Below are positions 43,565 through 52,580 of a stretch of 64,000 nt of DNA, piece by piece. The position numbers and the translations under genes were made by a program. Position 1 is the first letter of the stretch. Each line of letters opens with the position of its first letter. This stretch comes from UBA4292 sp002395865 (GTDB lineage Bacteria; Bacillota; Clostridia; Lachnospirales; Lachnospiraceae): assembly GCA_946533395.1 (NCBI GenBank), contig CAMNBU010000008.1, positions 1-64,000 on the forward strand, read 5' to 3'. The notes beneath the pieces are model-generated. The model had not been told where the DNA came from and made no database searches. It saw nothing but the letters and a program-made list of their open reading frames with translations.

Positions 43565-44138
43565 TATGGAAAAGCTTATCGGAATAATCATTGCGTCCTC
43601 CCTGATAAACAATGTCGTACTCAGCCAGTTCCTCGGCATCTGCCCCTTCCTCGGAGTATCGAAGAAGGTCAAGACCGCCGCGGGAATGGGCGGTGCGGTG
43701 GTGTTCGTCATCACCATCTCGAGCGCTGTGGCGGCAGTCATCTACAACTTTATCCTCGAACCGAACGGGCTGGAGTACCTGCAGACGATCGTGTTCATAC
43801 TCGTCATAGCGGCCCTCGTACAGTTCGTCGAGATGTTCCTTAAGAAGTTCGTTAAGGGCCTTTACAAGGCTCTGGGAGTTTATCTTCCCCTTATCACCAC
43901 GAACTGCGCGGTGCTCGGCGTGGCTCTCACTAACGTGCAGAAGAGCTACGACGTGCTCGAAAGCACCGTAAACGGCTTCGCGACGGCTGCCGGCTTCATG
44001 CTCTCCATCGTGCTCATGGCCGGTATAAGGGAGCGTATCGAGGGAAATGACATCCCCGAGAGCTTCAAGGGCACACCGATAGTGCTGGTCAGCGCCGGAC
44101 TTATGGCGATAGCGTTCATCGGATTTTTGGGACTGTAG
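43557..44138 (+). CDS. rnfA: Rnf complex subunit A
   Basis: A 193-residue six-helix membrane subunit. NNVVLSQFLGICPF and TTNCAVLGVAL are typical; the conserved Cys residues in these loops are thought to bind an Fe-S cluster with RnfE. ATG 43557 overlaps the rnfE stop; an ATG at 43566 is also possible. AAGGAAGGAG precedes both. Confidence 0.95.
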   Translation: MIDMEKLIGIIIASSLINNVVLSQFLGICPFLGVSKKVKTAAGMGGAVVFVITISSAVAAVIYNFILEPNGLEYLQTIVFILVIAALVQFVEMFLKKFVKGLYKALGVYLPLITTNCAVLGVALTNVQKSYDVLESTVNGFATAAGFMLSIVLMAGIRERIEGNDIPESFKGTPIVLVSAGLMAIAFIGFLGL

Positions 44139-44150
44139 GAGGAGCCGGAC

Positions 44151-44954
44151 ATGATGGAGATATTCTACGCGGCAGGGCTCATAGGCGCTGTCGGAATAGC
44201 CATAGGACTGCTTCTCGGTTTTGCCGGGAAGAAATTCGCGGTGGAGACCGATCCGAAGGAGGACGCGGTTCTTGAGGCGCTCCCGGGTAATAACTGCGGC
44301 GGCTGCGGGTACGCGGGCTGCGCGGATCTGGCGGCTGCCATAGCCGCCGGAAAGGCACCCGTAAACGCGTGCCCCGTGGGCGGAGCTGCGGTAGCCGAAA
44401 AGGTAGGCGAGATAATGGGTGTGGCCGCACAGACCGGCCCGAAGAAATATGCCTTTGTCAGATGCACGGGAAGCTGCGAGAGCGCAAAGAGAGATTATGA
44501 CTACAACGGTGTGTATGACTGTGACCAGGCCGCGTCCGTTCCGGGAGGCGGCGGAAAGGCGTGCAGATATGGCTGCGCGGGCCTCGGCAACTGCGTCAGA
44601 GCCTGCGAGTTCGGAGCTCTCAAGATAGTAAACGGCGTAGCGCATGTGGATAAGGAAAAATGTGTGGCCTGCGGAGCGTGCGTGAAGGCATGCCCTAAGG
44701 GCCTTATCACGATTCTCACACAGGAGCCGGTGTATACCGTAGCATGCGCCTCACATGACGGCGTAAAGCGCGTGATGCAGGTCTGCAGGACAGGATGCCG
44801 CGCCTGCGGCCTTTGCGCGAAGCTGTGCCCGGTGGATGCCATAACCATGGATAACGGTCTCGCTGTCATCGACAGGGAAAAATGCGCCGGCTGCGGTCTT
44901 TGCGAGAGAAAGTGTCCCGCGGGCTGTATAAGGGCATGTGACGAAGAGATATAA
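44151..44954 (+). CDS. rnfB: Rnf complex subunit B (ferredoxin-type)
   Basis: A 267-residue subunit with one N-terminal anchor, then the four-Cys cluster CGGCGYAGCADLAAAIA with later Cys, and several [4Fe-4S] motifs downstream: CVACGACVKACP, CRACGLCAKLCP, CAGCGLCERKCP. It is the entry point for electrons from reduced ferredoxin. GGAGGAG precedes the ATG. It is last in the operon and is followed by a hairpin. Confidence 0.95.
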   Translation: MMEIFYAAGLIGAVGIAIGLLLGFAGKKFAVETDPKEDAVLEALPGNNCGGCGYAGCADLAAAIAAGKAPVNACPVGGAAVAEKVGEIMGVAAQTGPKKYAFVRCTGSCESAKRDYDYNGVYDCDQAASVPGGGGKACRYGCAGLGNCVRACEFGALKIVNGVAHVDKEKCVACGACVKACPKGLITILTQEPVYTVACASHDGVKRVMQVCRTGCRACGLCAKLCPVDAITMDNGLAVIDREKCAGCGLCERKCPAGCIRACDEEI

Positions 44955-44969
44955 AATCGTTATAAAAAT

Positions 44970-45008
44970 ATATCCGTCGGTTTTGCTGATCAGCGCCGGC
45001 GGATATTT
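44970..45008 (+). terminator. Hairpin after the rnf operon
   Basis: ATATCCGTCGG (44970-44980) pairs with CCGGCGGATAT (44996-45006, one G-U pair), with GCTGATCAGC in the loop, then TTT. The tail is short, so termination may be partial. Confidence 0.7.
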
Positions 45009-45070
45009 GCGTATTATCTGCCTGTAATTTGGCGAAATTTTCACTTGTTTTTTCCACGTTCATAATGTAA

Positions 45071-45076
45071 TATAAT
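45071..45076 (+). promoter_or_regulatory. TATAAT -10 before carB
   Basis: A perfect TATAAT at 45071 lies 46 nt before carB. The -35 is poor (TTTTTC at a 17-nt spacer or TTGTTT at 20 nt). No PyrR/UMP attenuator is visible in the leader. Confidence 0.5.
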
Positions 45077-45121
45077 TAAGATTTAAGCAAAACTCATTTT
45101 TAAAAACTTACGAGGTGCATA

Positions 45122-48100
45122 ATGGGAAAGAGAACTGACATCAATAAGGTTCTGATCATCGGCTCGGGTCCTATCGTTATTGGACAGGCATGCGAGTTCG
45201 ATTATTCAGGTACTCAGGCTTGTAAAGCCCTTAAGAAACTGGGCTATGAGATCGTGCTGGTGAACTCAAATCCGGCTACGATCATGACCGATCCCGAGAC
45301 GGCCGACATAACATATATCGAGCCCCTCAACGAGCAGAGACTCGAGCAGATCATCGCGAAGGAGAGACCCGACGCGCTGCTTCCGAATCTCGGCGGACAG
45401 TCAGGACTCAACCTTGCCGCAGAGCTTTCTAAGGCAGGCGTTCTCGACAAATACAACGTAAAGGTCATCGGCGTTCAGGTGGATGCCATCGAGAGAGGCG
45501 AGGACCGTATAGAATTCAAGAACACCATGAACGAGCTGGGTATCGAGATGGCCAGAAGCGAGGTGGCTTACTCGGTGGATGAGGCTCTTGCGATAGCCGA
45601 TAAGCTCGGTTATCCCGTAGTACTTCGCCCCGCATACACCATGGGTGGTGCCGGCGGCGGTCTGGTATACAACCGCGAGGAGCTGAAGGTGGTGTGCGCA
45701 AGAGGCCTTCAGGCGTCTTTGGTCGGACAGGTACTGGTCGAGGAGAGCATCCTCGGCTGGGAGGAGCTCGAGCTCGAGGTTGTCAGAGACTGCGAAGGCA
45801 ATATGATCACGGTCTGCTTCATCGAGAACATCGACCCGATGGGCGTTCACACCGGAGACAGCTTCTGCGCGGCTCCCATGCTCACCATCTCGAAGGAGGT
45901 CATGGCCAGACTTCAGGAGCAGGCATACAAGATCGTCGACAGGGTACAGGTCATCGGCGGAACGAACGTACAGTTCGCTCACGATCCCGTGTCCGACAGA
46001 ATAATAGTTATAGAGATCAACCCCAGAACATCGCGTTCATCGGCTCTGGCATCGAAGGCTACGGGTTTCCCGATCGCGCTCGTATCAGCCATGCTCGCAA
46101 CGGGACTTACGCTAAAGGATATCCCCTGCGGCAAGTACGGAACACTCGACAAGTACTACCCGGACGGCGACTATGTCGTTATCAAGTTCGCGAGATGGGC
46201 TTTCGAGAAGTTCAAGGGCGTTGAGGACAAGCTCGGCACACAGATGAGAGCTGTAGGCGAGGTCATGAGCATCGGCAAGACCTACAAGGAGGCATTCCAG
46301 AAGGCCATCCGTTCGCTTGAGACAGGCAGATACGGTCTCGGCCACGCGAAGAATTTCGACAAGCTCACGAAGGAAGAACTCTTAAAGAAGCTCGTATTCG
46401 CCTCAAGCGAGAGACATTTCATCATGTACGAGGCTCTGAGAAAGGGCGCGACCATCGATGAGATCCATGAGCTTACACATGTGAAGAGATACTTCATAGA
46501 GCAGATGAAGGAACTCGTAGAAGAAGAGGAGGAGATCCTCACATATGCGGGAAAAGAGCTTCCCGACGCGCTCCTCACACAGGCGAAGAAGGACGGCTTC
46601 TCGGACAAGTATTTAAGCCAGCTTTTAGGCGTTTCGGAGGATTCCATCAGAGAGAGAAGGCTCGCTCTCGGCGTAACAGAGGCATGGGAGGGCGTGCATG
46701 TATCAGGTAGCAAGGATTCCGCTTACTACTACAGCACTTACAATGCGCCCGACAAGTCTACGGTTTCCGACAACAAGAAGATCATGATCCTCGGCGGCGG
46801 ACCCAACCGTATCGGCCAGGGTATCGAGTTCGACTACTGCTGCGTTCACGCGGCGAAGGCTCTCAGAAAGCTCGGCTTCGAGACCATTATCGTAAACTGC
46901 AACCCCGAGACCGTGTCCACCGACTACGACACCTCGGACAAGCTGTATTTCGAGCCGCTCACACTTGAGGATGTGCTCAGCATCTACAATAAGGAGAAGC
47001 CCCTCGGCGTCATCGCACAGTTCGGCGGCCAGACTCCTCTCAATCTCGCAGCTTCCCTTGAGAAGAACGGCGTGAAGATACTCGGTACCAGCCCCGCGGT
47101 CATCGACCTCGCGGAGGACAGGGATCAGTTCAGAGCCATGATGGACAAGCTCGGCATTCCGATGCCCGAGTCAGGCATGGCTGTAAATGCCGAGGAGGCC
47201 AAGAAGATCGCGGCTAAGATCGGTTATCCCGTAATGGTGCGCCCTTCATACGTGCTCGGCGGAAGAGGAATGGAGGTCGTATACGACGAGGACTCCATCA
47301 CTGATTACATGAACGCGGCTGTAGGCGTTACACCCGACAGACCCATCCTTATCGATCGTTTCCTGAACCACGCGCTTGAGTGTGAGGCGGACGCCATCGC
47401 AGACGGACAGCATGCTTTCGTACCCGCAGTCATGGAGCATATCGAGCTCGCGGGAGTTCACTCGGGCGACAGCGCCTGCATCATTCCGTCCATCCACATC
47501 TCTCCCGAGAATCTGGAGACGATCAAGAAATACACAAGAAAGATCGCTGAGGAGATGCACGTTCGCGGTCTTATGAATATGCAGTACGCCATCGAGAACG
47601 GCGTGGTATATGTTCTGGAGGCAAACCCCAGGGCATCTCGTACAGTGCCGCTCGTATCAAAAGTTTGCGATATAAGGATGGTTCCTCTTGCAACGGATAT
47701 CATCACATCCGAGATCACCGGAAGACCTTCACCGGTTCCTTCTCTTCACGAGAAGCATATACCTTACTACGGCGTGAAGGAGGCTGCGTTCCCCTTCAAT
47801 ATGTTCCCCGAGGTCGATCCTCTGCTCGGACCGGAAATGCGCTCCACGGGAGAGGTGCTCGGTCTTTCCGACCACTACGGCGAGGCATTCTACAAGGCTG
47901 AGGAGGGTGTCGGAAGCAAACTTCCTCTGTCCGGACGCGTTCTCATATCGGTTACCGATAAGGACAAGAAGGAGATCGGCGAGGTCGCAAAGAAGCTCGA
48001 AGGAGAGGGCTTCGACATCGTGGCTACCGAAGGTACGGCAAAATATCTCGACAGCATCGGCGTTAAGGTAACACCTGTCAAGAAGCTTCAGGAAGGCCGC

Positions 48101-48346
48101 CCGAACGTATATGACATGATCACCAACGGCGAGATCGATCTCGTGATCAACTCACCGGTGGGCAAGAACAGCGTTTACGATGACAGCTACTTAAGAAAGG
48201 CTGCCATTAAGGTAAAGGTTCCCTATATCACCACGGCTGCGGCTGCCATCGCGACCGCTCACGGCATCAAGTACGTGAGAAATCATGAGGCAGGACAGCT
48301 TCATTCTCTTCAGGAGCTGCACGCGATGATAAAGGATAAGGACTGA
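45122..48346 (+). CDS. carB: Carbamoyl-phosphate synthase large subunit
   Basis: A 1074-residue enzyme with two homologous ATP-grasp halves and a C-terminal allosteric (MGS-like) domain. The N-half carboxyphosphate site and the C-half carbamate site show KRTDINKVLIIGSGP and NKKIMILGGGPNRIGQGIEF, and the MGS region is VGKNSVYDDSYLRKAAI. It makes carbamoyl phosphate for pyrimidines and arginine. The small (glutaminase) subunit CarA is not adjacent, so its gene lies elsewhere. CGAGG lies before the ATG. Confidence 0.97.
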   Translation: MGKRTDINKVLIIGSGPIVIGQACEFDYSGTQACKALKKLGYEIVLVNSNPATIMTDPETADITYIEPLNEQRLEQIIAKERPDALLPNLGGQSGLNLAAELSKAGVLDKYNVKVIGVQVDAIERGEDRIEFKNTMNELGIEMARSEVAYSVDEALAIADKLGYPVVLRPAYTMGGAGGGLVYNREELKVVCARGLQASLVGQVLVEESILGWEELELEVVRDCEGNMITVCFIENIDPMGVHTGDSFCAAPMLTISKEVMARLQEQAYKIVDRVQVIGGTNVQFAHDPVSDRIIVIEINPRTSRSSALASKATGFPIALVSAMLATGLTLKDIPCGKYGTLDKYYPDGDYVVIKFARWAFEKFKGVEDKLGTQMRAVGEVMSIGKTYKEAFQKAIRSLETGRYGLGHAKNFDKLTKEELLKKLVFASSERHFIMYEALRKGATIDEIHELTHVKRYFIEQMKELVEEEEEILTYAGKELPDALLTQAKKDGFSDKYLSQLLGVSEDSIRERRLALGVTEAWEGVHVSGSKDSAYYYSTYNAPDKSTVSDNKKIMILGGGPNRIGQGIEFDYCCVHAAKALRKLGFETIIVNCNPETVSTDYDTSDKLYFEPLTLEDVLSIYNKEKPLGVIAQFGGQTPLNLAASLEKNGVKILGTSPAVIDLAEDRDQFRAMMDKLGIPMPESGMAVNAEEAKKIAAKIGYPVMVRPSYVLGGRGMEVVYDEDSITDYMNAAVGVTPDRPILIDRFLNHALECEADAIADGQHAFVPAVMEHIELAGVHSGDSACIIPSIHISPENLETIKKYTRKIAEEMHVRGLMNMQYAIENGVVYVLEANPRASRTVPLVSKVCDIRMVPLATDIITSEITGRPSPVPSLHEKHIPYYGVKEAAFPFNMFPEVDPLLGPEMRSTGEVLGLSDHYGEAFYKAEEGVGSKLPLSGRVLISVTDKDKKEIGEVAKKLEGEGFDIVATEGTAKYLDSIGVKVTPVKKLQEGRPNVYDMITNGEIDLVINSPVGKNSVYDDSYLRKAAIKVKVPYITTAAAAIATAHGIKYVRNHEAGQLHSLQELHAMIKDKD

Positions 48347-48367
48347 AATACAGTTAGGAACAAAAGT

Positions 48368-48880
48368 TTGAAAGAACATATAATGGAATACTGGGATATC
48401 TACGACAGCGATAAAAAGGTCACCGGAAGAACGATGCAGCGCAACGACTTCAGGATGGTGCCGGGGGACTATCACCTGTCGGTGCTCGGAGTGATAGCAA
48501 GGAGCGACGGAAGGTTCCTCATCACTAAGAGAAAGGAAGACAAAAGATGGGCTCCCGGATGGTGGGAGGTATCCGGAGGCGGCGTGATGGCGGGCGAGAG
48601 CTCGTACGACGCCGTCTGCCGGGAGGTCTTCGAGGAGACCGGACTTGATGTCAGGCAGTGCCCTCACGAGCTTGTTCTGACATACCACAGGGAGAGCCCC
48701 GGAGACAATTATTTCGTCGATGTCTACAGGTTCTTCAAGGATTTTGACGAGAGCGATGTAGTGCTTCAGGAGTCGGAGGCGACTGATTTCAGGCTTGCGA
48801 CCCACGAGGAGATAAAGGCTCTCGCCGAGGAGGGGATATTCCTTCATTACAGCAGTATCAGACAGGTTTTTGATATTTAG
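48368..48880 (+). CDS. NUDIX hydrolase
   Basis: A 170-residue protein with the Nudix box GGVMAGESSYDAVCREVFEETG (positions near 80-100). It hydrolyses a nucleoside diphosphate linked to another moiety. Two starts are possible: TTG 48368 (TAGGAA 8 nt upstream) and ATG 48383 (weak site); the longer form is listed. YWDIYDSDKKVTGRTM at the N-terminus resembles isopentenyl-diphosphate isomerase-like Nudix proteins, but the key IPP residues were not found, so only the class is called. It is followed directly by the EAL gene. Confidence 0.8.
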   Translation: MKEHIMEYWDIYDSDKKVTGRTMQRNDFRMVPGDYHLSVLGVIARSDGRFLITKRKEDKRWAPGWWEVSGGGVMAGESSYDAVCREVFEETGLDVRQCPHELVLTYHRESPGDNYFVDVYRFFKDFDESDVVLQESEATDFRLATHEEIKALAEEGIFLHYSSIRQVFDI

Positions 48881-48891
48881 AAGGTGGACAG

Positions 48892-51489
48892 ATGGATCTA
48901 AATGCACTGTGGCGTGTATATTTCGGGCGAGGGTGGGAGACACTGATCAAAGGCTTTTATCGTGCCGGCGCGTTTATAATAGACAATAAGAACTGCAGAT
49001 TCATGGGCGATGATAATATCCTGGAGATCACAGGGCTTGATCGCAACGCAAAGTTCGAAGAGATAGCGAATGTGTTCGAGAGGCTGTCGAATCACCTGAA
49101 TATCACTTCACCGATACATATGGTGCTGGTGGAGGATGAGGAGGATTTCAGAGCCGGATACGTCTATGTCGACGATAATCTGGAGCTGGGCATACCTCAG
49201 GGACTTCCTGTTATCGATCAGGCCGCGCTTCTTCGCATCATGGGCGGAAGCGTGGGAGAGCCTCTTCTTGCGATAGTTCAGATAGAGGGGATATCGAATC
49301 CTTCATTCCAGGATGCTTACATATACAGTGCGGTCACTGCCATGAGAGAGTTTTTGCCACAGAAGGCGCTCATAGCCGCTCAGACAGCCAGAAGATACTG
49401 GGTATATGTTCCTGAGTTCGGAGATGCCGATGAAGTCAAATTCATGCAGGAGCTGAAGAACGCGGTGGAGAACGCTCCACTGAAGGATGAATTCGGCTAT
49501 CTCATATCGCGCAAGCACAGCATGACCATATCGGTCGGAATAGGCTTCCGCGAGTCATTTCCCGCGGAGCGTATGCACACGGCAAGCTTCGCTCTCTATG
49601 ATGCCACATCGTCCTCGCTCGGAACGATCAGGGCGTTCTCGGAGGAGAATTACACAAGACAGAAGAATGATTACGAGGATATCAGAAAGTTCTCAAAGCT
49701 GATCGATTACAACCTGTTCAATTACCATTACCAGCCGATAATCGACGCTCACAGCGGCAATATCATCGCGTACGAGGTACTTATGAGGACAGATGCAGCC
49801 ATAGGCTTCAATCCTCTGCAGATACTGAATATCGCCAAAAGATGCGACCGCCTCTATGACATAGAGAAGGCCACCATGTTCAACGCATACGAGTTACTGT
49901 CCAAGAACAAAGAAAGACTGGCGGGTAAAAAGCTCTTCATCAACTCGATATCGGGGCACCTTCTTTCGGAAAAGGATTTCGGAAGGCTCGTCGAGCTCTA
50001 CAGCGGCTGCATGGACAGCTCGGTAATAGAGTTTACTGAGCAGACCGAGGTCACCGACGAGGTGCTCGAATCCATACAGAAGAGGCTCAGAGGTCACGGC
50101 ATCCAGCTGGCCATCGACGATTACGGCACAGGCTACTCGAATACATCCAACCTCATAAGATACAACCCGATTGTTGTCAAGATTGACCGCTCGCTCATAA
50201 GCGGTGTCGGCGGCAACCAGAAGAAGATGAGTATCGTCGGCAATATCATAGAGTTCCTTCACAACAACGGATATATGGCGCTTGCTGAGGGCGTTGAGAC
50301 TCTTGATGAGCTCGAGATCATGATAGGTCTCGGTGCGGATTATATTCAGGGCTTCTACGTTGCCAAGCCATCTCCCGAACTCCTCGAAAGCATAAACGAG
50401 GATGTGAAAAAGAACATTATCCGCATGAATCTGGAGAATGCCAGTCTTGTAACCAGGGTCTACAGGCCTCAGGCAGGAGAAGAGGTTGATATACGCAAGC
50501 TTGCAACAGAGAAATATACATCTGTTCTTGTCGATGTCCCCGAGGTTCGATTTATCGGAAAGACTGACAGCAGGATACCTCTCAATATCAATGTTAAGGA
50601 CGACATTGAGACAAGGATCACTCTTGTGGATGTGAATATCACATCGGAGAATTCCATGGAGGTTCTTCATCTCGGACAGAATTCGAAGGTGGAGCTCAAC
50701 TGCGAGGGACGAAACTCCTTCGACAGAAAGGGTATAAATGTACCCAAATCGAGCTCGCTTCATATAACAGGCTACGGTGAATTTAATATCAATTCCGAGG
50801 CGAAGTACTGCTTCGGTATAGGCAATGACAGCAAGCACAGCCACGGCGATATACTGATCGATCTGGGCGGCAAGATAAATGTAAGCGGAAACGGTGATAC
50901 CGTAGTGGGTATCGGCGCGGGTAGAAATGATGAGAACCGCAGCATAAGGATAGTTCGCGGAAGGGTGTCCGTGCAATGCTCGGGAGCCGAGTGCGTGGGA
51001 ATAGGCACAATACTCGGCAATGCAGACGTATCCATAGAAAACTGCAGCACCCATGTCTCAGTATCGTCACCTGTAGCCATGGGGGTCGGTAGTATAAGAG
51101 GAAAAGCAAGGATAAACTGCGAAAGCTTTGAGCTTATCTGCAATCTGGCCGGAACCACTCAGGGCGTAGTAGGAGTCCTCAAGGAAGGGGATATGTCCAT
51201 AAAGTGCCGTGACGGGCAGATAAGAGCAGTAGCGAGAGGTGAGGAGATCATCGGCATAGGAACCAGGGAAGGAAAGATGGATATCGATATAATGCATACA
51301 CTTGTCAGCCTCAACTGCGAGGGCGGCAACGTGTCCGGTATCGGTGATGCGACCAGCACGGGTAGTATTTATCTCGACTCCAATGAGATCGACCTTCAGT
51401 TCGTTACTGCGAACGGGTTCGCGATAGGCAACAGCGAGGGCACGGAGCAGGTCATCTCGTGCAGGAAGAGCATACACATTAACACGTGA
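48892..51489 (+). CDS. EAL-domain cyclic-di-GMP protein with C-terminal GIG-repeat domain
   Basis: An 865-residue soluble protein. Residues 1 to about 265 are a degenerate PAS/GGDEF-like region without a GGDEF motif. About 270-510 are an EAL phosphodiesterase domain with EVL (YEVLMR), IDDYGTGYSN, KIDRSLI and EGVET present; key acidic residues are conserved, so it should cut c-di-GMP. About 560-865 are a beta-rich domain of eight repeats, each with a GIG-like motif (for example CFGIGND, VVGIGAG, IIGIGTR), spaced 27-31 residues. No signal peptide or membrane helix is seen, so the domain is cytoplasmic. Beta-helix repeats with GIG are otherwise known on exported proteins. AAGGTGG lies before the ATG. 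The role of the fused domain is unknown. Confidence 0.82.
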   Translation: MDLNALWRVYFGRGWETLIKGFYRAGAFIIDNKNCRFMGDDNILEITGLDRNAKFEEIANVFERLSNHLNITSPIHMVLVEDEEDFRAGYVYVDDNLELGIPQGLPVIDQAALLRIMGGSVGEPLLAIVQIEGISNPSFQDAYIYSAVTAMREFLPQKALIAAQTARRYWVYVPEFGDADEVKFMQELKNAVENAPLKDEFGYLISRKHSMTISVGIGFRESFPAERMHTASFALYDATSSSLGTIRAFSEENYTRQKNDYEDIRKFSKLIDYNLFNYHYQPIIDAHSGNIIAYEVLMRTDAAIGFNPLQILNIAKRCDRLYDIEKATMFNAYELLSKNKERLAGKKLFINSISGHLLSEKDFGRLVELYSGCMDSSVIEFTEQTEVTDEVLESIQKRLRGHGIQLAIDDYGTGYSNTSNLIRYNPIVVKIDRSLISGVGGNQKKMSIVGNIIEFLHNNGYMALAEGVETLDELEIMIGLGADYIQGFYVAKPSPELLESINEDVKKNIIRMNLENASLVTRVYRPQAGEEVDIRKLATEKYTSVLVDVPEVRFIGKTDSRIPLNINVKDDIETRITLVDVNITSENSMEVLHLGQNSKVELNCEGRNSFDRKGINVPKSSSLHITGYGEFNINSEAKYCFGIGNDSKHSHGDILIDLGGKINVSGNGDTVVGIGAGRNDENRSIRIVRGRVSVQCSGAECVGIGTILGNADVSIENCSTHVSVSSPVAMGVGSIRGKARINCESFELICNLAGTTQGVVGVLKEGDMSIKCRDGQIRAVARGEEIIGIGTREGKMDIDIMHTLVSLNCEGGNVSGIGDATSTGSIYLDSNEIDLQFVTANGFAIGNSEGTEQVISCRKSIHINT

Positions 51490-51519
51490 TAACGGAATAC
51501 TTACGGAATACTTAAATCG

Positions 51520-51551
51520 GGGACAGTGTACATGAATTAGTACACTGTCCC
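51520..51551 (+). terminator. Perfect 12-bp hairpin after the EAL gene
   Basis: GGGACAGTGTAC (51520-51531), 8-nt loop, GTACACTGTCCC (51540-51551), then GTTT. It works as a terminator, and the block also resembles REP-type palindromes with GGGACAGT ends seen as dispersed repeats in Clostridia. Confidence 0.8.
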
Positions 51552-51552
51552 G

Positions 51553-51581
51553 TTTACATTTGCGAAAAGAGGTGCTATTAT
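51553..51581 (+). promoter_or_regulatory. Promoter of the pantothenate/CoA operon
   Basis: TTTACA (51553-51558), 17-nt spacer, TATTAT (51576-51581). Confidence 0.68.
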
Positions 51582-51585
51582 GCAG

Positions 51586-51705
51586 GCGTAAGAAACGGAT
51601 GGCATTCTCAGTAAGCTGTACCGACATATTACGCTTTTGAAAACTGCATCTACTTCCTGAACTACCATGGTTTATGGGTCCGCATCGGCGGCCCGCGCGA
51701 AAAGG
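51586..51705 (+). promoter_or_regulatory. Untranslated leader of the CoA operon
   Basis: About 120 nt of leader. GCGTAA (51586-51591) can pair with TTACGC (51629-51634), suggesting a stem; a mini-ORF ATG CAG GCG TAA sits at 51580. I do not recognise a known riboswitch, but the leader length is enough for one. Confidence 0.35.
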
Positions 51706-51715
51706 AGGTGATGCT

Positions 51716-52552
51716 ATGAAAATAGGATTTATCGGTGCCGGCAGGGTCGGATATTCCCTGGGGAGGTACTTCGCAGAGCACGGCGTTCAGCTGACCGGCT
51801 ACTACAGCAGGCAGGAAGAGCACGCGAGGGATGCGGCGGTATTCACGAGCTCCTGTTTTTATGATGATATTGACAAGCTTGTTTCTGACAGCGATGCGGT
51901 TTTCATCACAGCGTCCGACGATCAGATCGCAGGTATCTACGAAAGGATAGCGCGCTCTGATATAAGTAAAAAGAATATATGTCATTGCAGCGGCGCTCTC
52001 TCGTCGCGGGAGGCTTTCCCGGGGATAGAGAAGAAGGGCGCGCGGGGATTTTCGATACATCCGTTGTATCCGGTAAGCGACAGGTATTTGAGCTGGTCCG
52101 GACTCGCGGATGCTTTTTTTTGCATCGAGGGCGGTGAGGGCGCGCAGGAGTGGAGGACGCTTCTTGAGTCCATAGGCTTAAAGGCCAAGGTGATAAGCCC
52201 GGATGTTAAGAAAAAGTACCACGCTGCGGCGTCCATGGCTTCAAACCTTGTCATAGCTCTGATAGATGAGGCTTCCGAAATGCTGAGCGAGTGTGGTTTT
52301 GGAGATGACGCTTTGGCTGCTCTTTCACCGCTTATTGCAGCAAACATCAAAAATGTGCTGAGCAGGGGCTGCTCGGGGGCACTCACCGGACCGATAGAGA
52401 GAAATGACACCGGAACCGTCAGAGAGCACCTTATGAGCCTTGATGAAGAGCAGAAGAAGCTGTATAAGGCAGCGGGACTCAGGCTGATCGATACCGCGCA
52501 GAGGAAGAACCCTGACAGGGATTACACACAGATGAGATCGCTCCTATCCTGA
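51716..52552 (+). CDS. Rossmann/DUF2520 protein, candidate PanG-type ketopantoate reductase
   Basis: A 278-residue protein: NAD(P)-binding GFIGAGRVGYSLG at the start, then a DUF2520 C-terminal helical domain. No PanE is present in this operon, and the protein is first before panB, panC, panD, coaBC and coaX, so it is the best candidate for the missing ketopantoate reductase step (PanG of Francisella is a known alternative). Function is inferred from position; direct proof is lacking. AAGGAGG precedes ATG 51716. Confidence 0.7.
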   Translation: MKIGFIGAGRVGYSLGRYFAEHGVQLTGYYSRQEEHARDAAVFTSSCFYDDIDKLVSDSDAVFITASDDQIAGIYERIARSDISKKNICHCSGALSSREAFPGIEKKGARGFSIHPLYPVSDRYLSWSGLADAFFCIEGGEGAQEWRTLLESIGLKAKVISPDVKKKYHAAASMASNLVIALIDEASEMLSECGFGDDALAALSPLIAANIKNVLSRGCSGALTGPIERNDTGTVREHLMSLDEEQKKLYKAAGLRLIDTAQRKNPDRDYTQMRSLLS

Positions 52553-52580
52553 GCGACGAAATTTTGAGAGGAGGAACGCT

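Noticed and set aside
42854..44645. Long minus-strand frames across rnfE, rnfA and rnfB
   Set aside because: They lie opposite clear Rnf genes, and their Arg/His/Tyr-rich composition is that of antisense frames. No family match.
49894..51054. A 386-codon minus-strand frame inside the EAL gene
   Set aside because: It is fully antisense to a well-supported gene, has no recognisable domain and no ribosome site; it is a shadow of the codon pattern.
51520..51551. End of an insertion sequence
   Set aside because: The palindrome has REP-like ends, but no transposase or second end is nearby; a terminator explains it.
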